Part shown: piece after piece, positions 5,957 through 13,818 of the stretch
Numbering within the stretch: the stretch's first letter is position 1
Layout: every line of letters begins with the position of its first letter
Assembly: GCA_012515365.1 (NCBI GenBank)
Contig: JAAYYM010000565.1
Location: forward strand, 1-14,454
From: Clostridia bacterium
Lineage (GTDB): Bacteria > Bacillota_A > Clostridia > Lachnospirales > Lachnospiraceae
Length of the DNA: 14,454 nt
Direction: 5' to 3'
The notes under the pieces: model-generated
Seen by the model: only the letters and a program-made list of their open reading frames with translations
Told to the model about the DNA's origin: nothing
The model's database searches: none
Position numbers and translations under genes: made by a program

Positions 5957-7123
5957 ATGAATGAAATGAAGCGGCAGTTGAGTAGAAAAAGAAAGCAATG
6001 CTACTTTTGCATATTATTCATTGTATTGGTATTTGGACTCACGGCATGCGCCAAAAAGTCTGCGGAATATGAATATGTTTCTGAGGAGCATATGCATGAG
6101 GGAACCTGGCTGGTATGGCCACATAACCACACAGCAGCATTCGAATACTATAAAGTACCGGAAAATGCCCCCTCCTATAGGGATAGCCTTGAGAGTATCT
6201 GGGTTGCTATGACAAAGGCACTTCATACAGGGGAGAAGGTTCATATTGTTGCCTATAATGATGAAGAAAAGCTTCATATCGAAGAATTGCTTGTTGCTGA
6301 AAATGTCGATATGAGTCAGGTTGATTTCTTTATTTATGAAACAAATGATATATGGGCGAGGGATATAGGACCAATTTTTGTGCATGATCAAAAAAATCAA
6401 AAGAATGTGATTGCGAATTTTGAATTTGATGGATGGGGCAATAAGCAATCGCATGACAAGGACAATGGACTTGCACAGGCAGTAGCTGATGCTTATGGAT
6501 TTGATATTATTCAAATTCCGGAATTGGTGCTAGAAGGAGGTTCTATCGAATGTGATGGAGCAGGTACGCTTATGGCAACAAAAAGTTCGATTGCCAGCAA
6601 AAATCGTAATCCAGATAAAACGCTTGCAGAGGTTGAGACCACGCTTCGTAAGTATCTGGGAGTTACAAACTTTATCTGGATAGAAGGAGCAGTCGGTGAG
6701 GATCAAACAGATGCACATATTGACGGCATTGCCAGATTTATAAATGATCATCAGATTTTCGTTTGTAATAAAGAAGAGTACAAAAACTTATATAGAAATG
6801 TTTCGAACGAAAGCGACTGGGATATCATTAGTACTGCGAAAAACGCAAAGGGACAGGCATATGAACTTGTTTATCTTCCGCTAACGAAAAATGTGATTAC
6901 GACATACGGTGTTCAGCAGAAATATTATGGAAGTTACACAAATTATTATATAGGAAATGAAGTTGTTCTAGTACCACAGTACTCGGACCCCAATGACGCT
7001 GTTGCACTTGAGATAATCGGGAAATATTATCCGGACAGAACCATAATCGGAATCAATTGTGCTAACTTGCTTTATTATGGTGGAATGATTCATTGTGTTA
7101 CACAACAACAGCCGAGTCCGTAA
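5957..7123 (+). CDS. Exported lipoprotein of the agmatine/peptidyl-arginine deiminase (PAD_porph) family
   Basis: This is a 388-residue guanidino-modifying enzyme. Family members hydrolyse agmatine or peptide-bound arginine to the ureido product and ammonia through a Cys nucleophile. The N-terminus is a signal peptide with a lipobox, LTAC at 28-31, so Cys31 should be lipidated and the enzyme held on the outer face of the membrane. The family motifs are all present: NDIWARDIGP (130-139), LEGGSIE (192-198), DAHIDG (252-257, His254 and Asp256) and, near the C-terminus, GGMIHCVTQQQP (375-386) with catalytic Cys380. Length matches agmatine deiminases plus a leader. Standard AguA enzymes are cytosolic, so the lipoprotein leader is the notable feature and leaves open whether extracellular agmatine or protein arginine is the substrate. 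It lies 28 bases after the polyferredoxin gene and 20 bases before the M13 peptidase, probably in one transcript. Confidence 0.9.
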   Translation: MNEMKRQLSRKRKQCYFCILFIVLVFGLTACAKKSAEYEYVSEEHMHEGTWLVWPHNHTAAFEYYKVPENAPSYRDSLESIWVAMTKALHTGEKVHIVAYNDEEKLHIEELLVAENVDMSQVDFFIYETNDIWARDIGPIFVHDQKNQKNVIANFEFDGWGNKQSHDKDNGLAQAVADAYGFDIIQIPELVLEGGSIECDGAGTLMATKSSIASKNRNPDKTLAEVETTLRKYLGVTNFIWIEGAVGEDQTDAHIDGIARFINDHQIFVCNKEEYKNLYRNVSNESDWDIISTAKNAKGQAYELVYLPLTKNVITTYGVQQKYYGSYTNYYIGNEVVLVPQYSDPNDAVALEIIGKYYPDRTIIGINCANLLYYGGMIHCVTQQQPSP

Positions 7124-7143
7124 ACAGAAAAGGAGGAGTACAA

Positions 7144-9345
7144 ATGACAAAAGGAAAGAAAGGTCTCATGCGGCTGATTGCAAGTCTTCTCGTGCTCGTG
7201 ATGCTTACCGGCTGTAAGAATCCACTTGAGAACTATCAGCCAATTGTGACAGGAAAAACAATATCCGCAAGTTCGAAATGGATTAATTCTGAAATTGAGC
7301 ATGCAATTGATGAAAACACAGAAGTGAATCTCAAAGATGATTTTTTTACAGCAGTAAATCGTGACTGGATCTTAGAGACTAAGCTTGATGAAAAAACACA
7401 AGATGCGAATATCTTTGTGGAAAATGAAAAACTGCTCATGGAACGTATCCGCGAAATCCTTTGGGGCGAAACAACGACTGAGGAAGAAGAAAATGGTGAA
7501 AATCCGACAGGAATGGATGCAGCTCAATTAGCGCATAATAAGAAATTGCTGCACGATTTCACGGAGCTTGCAGGTGACTGGGACTATCGGAATGAGCAGG
7601 GGGTTGAGCCGATTCGTCCATATGTGGAAGCGATTCGAAATATTGAAACAATAGAAGATATGACAGCTTATCTGCTTAATGAGAATGGTATGAATTTTAC
7701 ATTGAGTTATCTGGTGGAAATGGATGTCTCGGCAGATATAACAGGTCAGGGAAACAATACAGTTCATCTGAGCCCGGGCATGCAGATGACCATGAAAACC
7801 CAGTATGAATATCGTAATATAGATAAACAGGGAATTTATTATAAGGAACATAATAATGAACGGGTCCGCTATCTGCTGGGTGCACTTGGATATCCGGCTG
7901 CGGATATCAGGAAGATACTGAAAGACAATTACCGCCTTGAGGGCAGACTGGTAGATAAAAGAGTAGGTTCATATGAATCGCAACTACCGGAATATTATGA
8001 GAAATCTAATAATTCCTATACATACGAAGAGCTGACAGCGCTGGCAGGTGATTATCCGATTCAGAATATTTTAGAACACTATGGATTCGATCAATCAGAA
8101 CGATTTACAGTCTGGGAGCCTGAGTATGTAGAGGAGGTAGGCAGGCTGTATAAGCAGAAGTATCTGGAAGAACTGAAGTCTTATTATATCGTGCATACTT
8201 TGGATGCCATGATGCCATTACTAGACAGAGAAAGCTATGAATTTTACAGGACAAGAAAAGATCTGATTACTGAACAGAAAGACGAATCAACGAATCCGGG
8301 AACAGATCCATCGTCTGAGGAACAGGCGCAGACAAAGAAGGAACAGGAGCAGAAACTTCTACTGAATGGTTATATCAGAAAGTATATTCCGGGTGTGTTG
8401 GATGAAGTGTATGTTGCAAAATACTGTTCGGCTAAACAGAAGGAAGATGTTCTGGCAATGATTCAGGACAGCCTTGACTATTATCGAAAAATGCTTCTTA
8501 ACGCAGAGTGGATGTCTGAAGAAGGACGTCAAAAGGCAGTGGAAAAACTTGATAACATCTGTGTTAGAGCGATCTATCCGGATAACTTTGTCGACTATTC
8601 ACCCCTGAAGTTTGAGGGAAAAGAGAATGGTACACTGATAGATGCCGTGGCAGCCATCAATGACTTTAATAAAAAGCAGGCAAAGTCAAAAGTCAATCAG
8701 CCTGTAAACCGACAGGAATGGGATATGGCTAATATGTCGACTACGCTCTGCAATGCCTACTATTTATGCAATGACAATTCGGTTAATATCTTTGCAGGAC
8801 TTCTTGCAAACGAATTTATGTATGATGCGAATGCACCTTATGAACAGAATCTTGCCAGAATAGGAACTGTGATTGGACATGAGATTACGCATGCATTTGA
8901 CAATCAAGGCGCACAGTTTGATCAAAATGGCAGACATGTCGGATGGTGGAGCAGGGATGATATACAGAACTTCCAGCTTCGAACTAAGAAACTGGAGAAT
9001 TTCTATAATGTAATCACTCCATATCCGGGAGCAGTTGTTTATCCCGGTTCGCAGGTGGCAGGAGAAGCAATTGCTGATATGGGTGGCGTGAAGTGCATGC
9101 TCGCCATTGCAGAGGAACAGCCTGAGTTTGATTATGAAGAATTCTTTATTTCCTATGCAGAGCTGTGGCGACGTAAATCAACCTATTTGATGGAACAGCA
9201 GGTATATCTGAAGGATGAACATCCTTTATGTTTCTTAAGAACTAACGTGACCCTGCAGCAGTTTGACAAGTTTAATGAAACCTTTGATATACAGCCGGGT
9301 GACGGTATGTATCTGGCACCAGAGCAGAGAATTTTGGTATGGTAG
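7144..9345 (+). CDS. M13-family (neprilysin/PepO) zinc metallopeptidase, lipoprotein
   Basis: This 733-residue endopeptidase is probably anchored outside the membrane. AAGGAGG at 7130-7136 fixes the start at 7144 over an in-frame ATG at 7093 inside the deiminase gene. The signal peptide carries a lipobox, LTGC at 21-24. The M13 N-terminal domain begins near residue 60 with the characteristic KDDFFTAVNRDWI. A Glu/Gln/Lys-rich low-complexity insert lies at about 378-404 (DESTNPGTDPSSEE onward). The catalytic half has NAYY (537-540, substrate backbone binding), the zinc site HEITH (His579, Glu580, His583), the third ligand and partner Asp in GEAIAD (Glu641, Asp645), and a typical C-terminus, YLAPEQRILVW. 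All catalytic residues are intact and the length is standard. Family members cleave small oligopeptides. The context of a deiminase lipoprotein upstream and an ABC exporter downstream suggests envelope peptide processing, but the substrate is unknown. Confidence 0.94.
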   Translation: MTKGKKGLMRLIASLLVLVMLTGCKNPLENYQPIVTGKTISASSKWINSEIEHAIDENTEVNLKDDFFTAVNRDWILETKLDEKTQDANIFVENEKLLMERIREILWGETTTEEEENGENPTGMDAAQLAHNKKLLHDFTELAGDWDYRNEQGVEPIRPYVEAIRNIETIEDMTAYLLNENGMNFTLSYLVEMDVSADITGQGNNTVHLSPGMQMTMKTQYEYRNIDKQGIYYKEHNNERVRYLLGALGYPAADIRKILKDNYRLEGRLVDKRVGSYESQLPEYYEKSNNSYTYEELTALAGDYPIQNILEHYGFDQSERFTVWEPEYVEEVGRLYKQKYLEELKSYYIVHTLDAMMPLLDRESYEFYRTRKDLITEQKDESTNPGTDPSSEEQAQTKKEQEQKLLLNGYIRKYIPGVLDEVYVAKYCSAKQKEDVLAMIQDSLDYYRKMLLNAEWMSEEGRQKAVEKLDNICVRAIYPDNFVDYSPLKFEGKENGTLIDAVAAINDFNKKQAKSKVNQPVNRQEWDMANMSTTLCNAYYLCNDNSVNIFAGLLANEFMYDANAPYEQNLARIGTVIGHEITHAFDNQGAQFDQNGRHVGWWSRDDIQNFQLRTKKLENFYNVITPYPGAVVYPGSQVAGEAIADMGGVKCMLAIAEEQPEFDYEEFFISYAELWRRKSTYLMEQQVYLKDEHPLCFLRTNVTLQQFDKFNETFDIQPGDGMYLAPEQRILVW

Positions 9346-9350
9346 AAGAA

Positions 9351-9357
9351 AGGGAGG
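9351..9357 (+). promoter_or_regulatory. Ribosome binding site deciding the ABC ATPase start
   Basis: AGGGAGG lies eight bases before the ATG at 9366. The earlier in-frame ATG at 9339 sits inside the M13 gene without a comparable site, so 9366 is preferred. Confidence 0.8.
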
Positions 9358-9365
9358 ATAAAGAT

Positions 9366-10175
9366 ATGGGCGAAGCAGTGATCTCCTTAAAGGGAGTACA
9401 GAAAAGCTATGGAAAGCATCAGGTATTGTATGATGTCAATCTGCAGATTGATAAAGGCGACATCTATGGTCTGGTTGGCAAGAATGGTGCAGGCAAGACG
9501 ACGATTTTCAAGATTATACTTGGACTGTCAGAGTATCAGGAAGGTGAACTTGAAATTGGTGGACATAAGGAGAATCTTGCAGCAGGCAGAAGCAAAATTG
9601 GATTTTTGGTAGGTTCTAATTTCTTTCCATATTTAAGTGGACGTAAGAATCTGGAATATTACCGTGTACTGAGAGGGATCAAGGATAAGAGTGAAGTAGA
9701 CCGTGTATTGAAAATTGTGGGACTGGATGGGGTTAAGAGTCATTATAAGAACTATTCGATGGGAATGCGCCAGCGTCTTGGAATTGCCAACGCAATTATG
9801 GGAAGTCCGGAGATACTCATACTCGATGAGCCTACCAATGGTCTGGACCCGCAAGGTATTGCAGATGTCAGACATCTGATTCAGAAGTTGAATGAGGAAT
9901 ACAATATGACCATTGTTGTATCTTCTCATATTCTGGGTGAATTACAGAATACAGCGCATCGTTTCGGAATTGTGAACAGTGGTGCTATGGCAAAGGCAAT
10001 TACACAGGATGATTTGAAAGTGAAGGAAAAATCCGTTCGTGTGACAGTGGATGATGTAGAACGTGCAAAACAGGTGCTGGAAGCAGCAGGTATTCAGATA
10101 CTGGATGAGAAACAGGATACAAGAAGCCTGGAAGACTACTACTTTGAATTGTTAGGAGGGAAAGAAGATGCGTAA
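9366..10175 (+). CDS. ABC-2 type transporter ATP-binding protein
   Basis: This 269-residue cytosolic ATPase should drive the permease encoded downstream. The order of motifs is complete: Walker A GKNGAGKTT (38-46), signature YSMGMRQRLGIA (130-141), Walker B LILDEPTNGLDP (151-162, Asp154 and Glu155) and the switch His188 in SSHIL. The Q-loop region reads IGFLVGSNFFPYLSG (79-91) with no Gln at the usual place, as also happens in BcrA-like drug and bacteriocin ATPases. The gene starts 20 bases after the M13 stop and overlaps the permease by eight bases (10168-10175), so the pair is translationally coupled. Export of a peptide, lipid or antimicrobial compound is the usual role of this subfamily; the cargo cannot be told from the sequence. 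Confidence 0.94.
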   Translation: MGEAVISLKGVQKSYGKHQVLYDVNLQIDKGDIYGLVGKNGAGKTTIFKIILGLSEYQEGELEIGGHKENLAAGRSKIGFLVGSNFFPYLSGRKNLEYYRVLRGIKDKSEVDRVLKIVGLDGVKSHYKNYSMGMRQRLGIANAIMGSPEILILDEPTNGLDPQGIADVRHLIQKLNEEYNMTIVVSSHILGELQNTAHRFGIVNSGAMAKAITQDDLKVKEKSVRVTVDDVERAKQVLEAAGIQILDEKQDTRSLEDYYFELLGGKEDA

Positions 10176-10908
10176 TTACATACTTGCGGATTTAAAGAGA
10201 ATCACTCAGCGTATACCGCGACTGATTGCAATGACAGGTATTTTTGCAATCCTTGTGATTATTATTGTCAGAACGTATATCAAGGACTGGAATTCGATTA
10301 ATTTTACAACTAATGTTGAGGCGTACACCAGAATCTTGACAATTCTGCTTGGATTTATTGAGATAGTATCTGTATTTGCGGACGATTTTAAGGCAAAGAC
10401 CATGCAGGTGGCAATCGGTATCGGGATCTCCAGAAAAAAGGTCATTCTGAGTAAACTGCTTGAAGTGATTATTCTTGTATTTTTTGACCTTGTGCTCTTT
10501 GGCGTGATAGCCTTTTCTCTGGGAGGAATACTAGGAGCAGGGCTTAATATTGAGCAGGTAAAAGAGATCTTGGCCTTTATACTCAGTGTCTGGTATAGTA
10601 TTGTAGGATATACTAGTCTGACCATGATTTTGATGTTCTTCACGCAGAATTCAAGTATTGGTTCACTTACATATCTGGGAATTTGCATCACTGTATTTGC
10701 AGCGATTCCTGACCTGATTTTTTCATTGCCGGTACTTGCAAAATTTAATCTGGATCACTATTTGCTAAGCTCTTTAGTTAAAACGTTCCAGTCTCATATC
10801 CTGATGGGTCGCGTTAATGCAGGGGCATTGATAGGTATCCTCCTATATATCATAGTGGGCTATCTGTGTACGGTATGGGTATTCAAAAAACGTGAATTAG
10901 AATTTTAG
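10168..10908 (+). CDS. ABC-2 type transporter permease
   Basis: This 246-residue integral membrane protein has six predicted helices (about 18-35, 55-71, 97-118, 134-158, 168-190 and 219-238). It fits the BcrB/NatB-like ABC-2 permease layout, with a cytosolic loop DDFKAKTMQVAIGIGISRKK (72-91) between helices 2 and 3 that is characteristic of the group and probably contacts the ATPase. GGAGG at 10155-10159 inside the ATPase gene serves its ATG. It is the last gene before a long hairpin and probably ends the transcription unit. Substrate unknown. Confidence 0.88.
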   Translation: MRNYILADLKRITQRIPRLIAMTGIFAILVIIIVRTYIKDWNSINFTTNVEAYTRILTILLGFIEIVSVFADDFKAKTMQVAIGIGISRKKVILSKLLEVIILVFFDLVLFGVIAFSLGGILGAGLNIEQVKEILAFILSVWYSIVGYTSLTMILMFFTQNSSIGSLTYLGICITVFAAIPDLIFSLPVLAKFNLDHYLLSSLVKTFQSHILMGRVNAGALIGILLYIIVGYLCTVWVFKKRELEF

Positions 10909-10953
10909 CCTTTGGTGATGTGAATTTTAAAGTGATGGGATAGTTATAATAAT

Positions 10954-11015
10954 GAAAGGACATATCAGCCGCTCAGTGAGTTTGTTTCATCGCATTGCGT
11001 TTGATATGTCCTTTC
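10954..11015 (+). terminator. Long hairpin after the ABC transporter, probable terminator
   Basis: GAAAGGACATATCA (10954-10967) pairs perfectly with TGATATGTCCTTTC (11002-11015). The stem continues through a G-T wobble and one mismatch into CGC/GCG (10970-10972 with 10997-10999), leaving a loop of about 24 bases. The uridine tract that follows is poor (CGTGTAATTC), so simple intrinsic termination is not certain. The inverted repeat itself is unambiguous. Confidence 0.6.
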
Positions 11016-11058
11016 GTGTAATTCATACAGATTCTTATTTAGGGGAAGTTCTCATTGA

Positions 11059-11087
11059 TTGCTTTCCTGCTAAGAGAAATGTATAAT
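11059..11087 (+). promoter_or_regulatory. Sigma-A-type promoter for the diguanylate cyclase
   Basis: TTGCTT at 11059-11064 and a perfect TATAAT at 11082-11087 are separated by 17 bases, the preferred housekeeping spacing. Transcription would start near 11094, giving a leader of about 44 bases before the ATG at 11138. The 229-base gap between the permease and the cyclase otherwise holds only the hairpin. Confidence 0.7.
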
Positions 11088-11137
11088 AAAAGATAAGCAA
11101 ATCAGTTTTACAAGGGAATTATCGGGAGATCATACAA

Positions 11138-12781
11138 ATGAAGAGTAGAAAAGTAAGAATCATAGTATGTAATATCATTGTCATCTTACTGGCAGCGGGT
11201 GTGATACTGATTCCAAGAACATATAGAAAAAGTAAGGAACAGGAAAATAGTGAGCAGATTCAGACATACATCAATGATAGTCTGCACTATGATAAAGAGG
11301 ACTGGGAAAAAGAATATCAAATCATGAGTAGATGGCTGGATGATCCATATGTTTCTGACATAGACAAAGGACTTTTGTATGAAAGACTGTCGAATTTCTA
11401 TCAGTTTGAAGGCGATACGCTAGGGTATTACAGATGTCTTGGAAATGCCCTTTACTATTTGAAAACCGCCGGAAGAAAAGATACTGCAGCCAACATCTAT
11501 GCAGATTTGACCAACTATTATGTAAACAACAGCTCGCTGAAAAAGGCTCAAGATATGCTAGATGGCATTTATGAAATGAGCGCTGTTCCAGAACTTGATA
11601 ACGTACAGGTTGAGAGTTATGTATATCGTATGCAGGCACTTGTATACTGTAGAAATGGAGACTATGAGGAGGCTCTTGCCCAGCTTGCATTGTCAGATGC
11701 ATGTTTAGAGAGAGAACCGGAAGGTTATTATCAGGAATTTTATCGTGCAATGAACGATGCAGTTTATGCGAATATCCATTTCGGTATGGGCAACTATCAA
11801 GATGCAGAGCAGATCATTACATTCTATCAGGATAGTGAATTATTTGATGCAACGATCTATAGAGATTTCCTGATCAGAGATTTCATCATCCCTTATTATG
11901 AGGCAGCCGTTAAGCTTGCAGCATACAATCAGGACTCAGCACATGGTGGGCATTTGATTGGTACTTACTGTACCTATTGTGAAAAAAACGGATACTGGAA
12001 AATGGAACTGAATACATTGTTATATCTGATGAAAGAACTGCCTCCTTCTAAAGAGATGGAAAAAGAGCTCATGCTTAAGAAAATTAATGAGGCATATTTG
12101 ATTGTTACGGACATGCAGACAGATGAGTATTCCAGTCTGATTGGCGGGCAGCTTATGAGTGCTATGGATGAACAGCAGGCAATAAGAGCCACTAAATTGG
12201 AATTACAACAAAGAAACAGTCAGATTTGTGTGATTACGGTTATACTTATTTTTCTGGTGGGGTTTGTTGCATTTTTCTTTAGACAAAACCATATAGATGC
12301 TCTGACCGGAGTTTGGAATAGACGTGCCTTAAATGAATACATGGGGTTATGCAGACTCCTGAAGAAGCCTTACTGTGTGATTATGATAGATATTGATGAT
12401 TTTAAGAAAATTAATGATACGTATGGACACCTGCAGGGAGATATCGTACTTCAAAGAATGGGGGAAATTCTTAAGTCAATGAAGCATGAAAAAACCGCTT
12501 CTTTTCGTTATGGAGGAGAAGAATTTGTCGTAATGATACACAATGATTCTATGGGAAAGCTATTATGGGTAGCAGAGGAAATCAGACGTGCGGTTGCAGG
12601 ATCAGAATGGGATTATGAGCAAAAAATAACGATCAGCCTGGGTGTAGCAGATGGAAAATCTAATATGGATGTGATAGAAGAAGCGGATCAGAATTTGTAT
12701 TTTGCAAAAGAGAATGGAAAAAATATAGTAGCCTATACGATGCAGGGTGAAAAAGTATTATATCAGTTTAGTGAAAAGTAA
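11138..12781 (+). CDS. Membrane diguanylate cyclase (GGDEF) with extracytoplasmic helical-repeat sensor
   Basis: This 547-residue protein is predicted to make cyclic di-GMP in the cytosol in response to an external signal. A first membrane helix (about 8-26) and a second (about 363-382) enclose an outer region of about 335 residues rich in helices. It has TPR-like features such as NGDYEEALAQLALSDACL (173-190) and MGNYQDAEQIITFY (217-230). The GGDEF domain begins directly after the second helix at DALTGVWNRRALNEY (387-401), has the metal-binding MIDIDDFKKIND (416-427), and keeps the active site GGEEF (459-463) and a normal end, DQNLYFAKENGKN. The allosteric inhibitory RxxD motif is absent; HEKT stands in its place (450-453). 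GGGAG at 11124-11128 precedes the ATG. It has its own promoter and stands apart from the flanking units. Confidence 0.93.
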   Translation: MKSRKVRIIVCNIIVILLAAGVILIPRTYRKSKEQENSEQIQTYINDSLHYDKEDWEKEYQIMSRWLDDPYVSDIDKGLLYERLSNFYQFEGDTLGYYRCLGNALYYLKTAGRKDTAANIYADLTNYYVNNSSLKKAQDMLDGIYEMSAVPELDNVQVESYVYRMQALVYCRNGDYEEALAQLALSDACLEREPEGYYQEFYRAMNDAVYANIHFGMGNYQDAEQIITFYQDSELFDATIYRDFLIRDFIIPYYEAAVKLAAYNQDSAHGGHLIGTYCTYCEKNGYWKMELNTLLYLMKELPPSKEMEKELMLKKINEAYLIVTDMQTDEYSSLIGGQLMSAMDEQQAIRATKLELQQRNSQICVITVILIFLVGFVAFFFRQNHIDALTGVWNRRALNEYMGLCRLLKKPYCVIMIDIDDFKKINDTYGHLQGDIVLQRMGEILKSMKHEKTASFRYGGEEFVVMIHNDSMGKLLWVAEEIRRAVAGSEWDYEQKITISLGVADGKSNMDVIEEADQNLYFAKENGKNIVAYTMQGEKVLYQFSEK

Positions 12782-12846
12782 CGATAGACATATACATTTA
12801 ATTACAAAAATGATATCTTTAATATAGAAAAGGATTTCCATATGGT

Positions 12847-13818
12847 ATGGGAAGATGGGTAAATTCTGTGGCGATAAATAAGGCAATGAGAACTGTATTA
12901 AAGGCGCTTTCTTATGGAGAAATACATGTTACTTCCTCCAGAGTATTTGCAAATATAAAAGCGATTGATCCGATGAAACCCTTTTATAAAACAATTGATA
13001 CAAAGATTTATAATGATGGGCATGAAGTTCCGATTCGTATTTACATGCCGTCAGAAGACACTTTACGTATAGAAGGGATGAGTGGCAATACGCTCCCGGT
13101 TCTTTTGTTTATGCATGGAGGTGGATGGATTACGGAGGGCGTAGAAACCTATGACAGAGTGTGTGCAGCTTTGGCTAAAAACACAGGGCACGTGGTAGTA
13201 TCTGTCAGCTATCGTCTTGCACCAGAGCATCCTTTCCCGGCAGGGTTACATGACTGCTATGCGGTTGCAAAAGCAATTTATACAAACCGGTTTCTGCTGA
13301 ATGTGGATCCGGACCGCATTACAATTATCGGAGACAGTGCAGGAGGTAATCTGACAGCAGCGCTGTCATTAATGGCAAGAGACAGAGGTGAATTCATGCC
13401 TAAAAGGCAGATTCTAATCTATCCGGCTTTGAATAATGATTATTCTGAACACTCGATTTATCAGTCTGTTACAGACAATGGAACAGATTTTCTATTGACC
13501 AGACAAAAACTCGTTCAATATCTAGACTTGTATCAGAATACGCAAGAGGATCGTCAGAATCCATACTTTGCGCCACTGATTGCAGAAGATCTTTCTCATC
13601 AGCCACGTACCTTGATCATAACAGCAGAGTTTGATCCCTTACGTGATGAAGGAGAGGCATATGGAAAACGGCTTTTAGAAGCTGGAGTAGAAGTTAGTGT
13701 ACATCGCATTAAGGATGCACTTCATGGTTTTTTCGCCTTGGGAATCAAGTATTTACATGTAGAAGAAAGCTTTAAAATTATCAATCAGTTTTTAAATGAG
13801 GAAAAAAATAGTGTTTAG
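12847..13818 (+). CDS. Alpha/beta hydrolase of the hormone-sensitive lipase (esterase) family
   Basis: This 323-residue predicted cytosolic carboxylesterase has the complete signature of the HSL family. The oxyanion motif HGGGW is at 90-94, followed by the SYRLAPEHPFPA motif (121-132). The nucleophile Ser164 is in GDSAGG, and the charge-relay Asp263 (EFDPLRDEG) and His293 (LHGFFAL) complete the triad. A cap-like N-terminal helix region precedes the core. AAAAGGA upstream (to 12834) lies 12 bases from the ATG at 12847, a little far; a nearer ATG at 12842 hits a stop after six codons. The gene overlaps the following acyltransferase-like gene by eight bases, so the two may act together on an ester or acyl substrate. 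The natural substrate is unknown. Confidence 0.92.
   Translation: MGRWVNSVAINKAMRTVLKALSYGEIHVTSSRVFANIKAIDPMKPFYKTIDTKIYNDGHEVPIRIYMPSEDTLRIEGMSGNTLPVLLFMHGGGWITEGVETYDRVCAALAKNTGHVVVSVSYRLAPEHPFPAGLHDCYAVAKAIYTNRFLLNVDPDRITIIGDSAGGNLTAALSLMARDRGEFMPKRQILIYPALNNDYSEHSIYQSVTDNGTDFLLTRQKLVQYLDLYQNTQEDRQNPYFAPLIAEDLSHQPRTLIITAEFDPLRDEGEAYGKRLLEAGVEVSVHRIKDALHGFFALGIKYLHVEESFKIINQFLNEEKNSV

Noticed and set aside
10945..10950. TATAAT just before the hairpin as a promoter for a small RNA
   Set aside because: No reasonable -35 element at 16-18 bases upstream; transcription would start inside the stem.
12782..12846. Promoter or terminator in the short gap before the hydrolase
   Set aside because: The stretch is AT-rich with several partial -10 look-alikes and no clear hairpin; nothing there stands above background.
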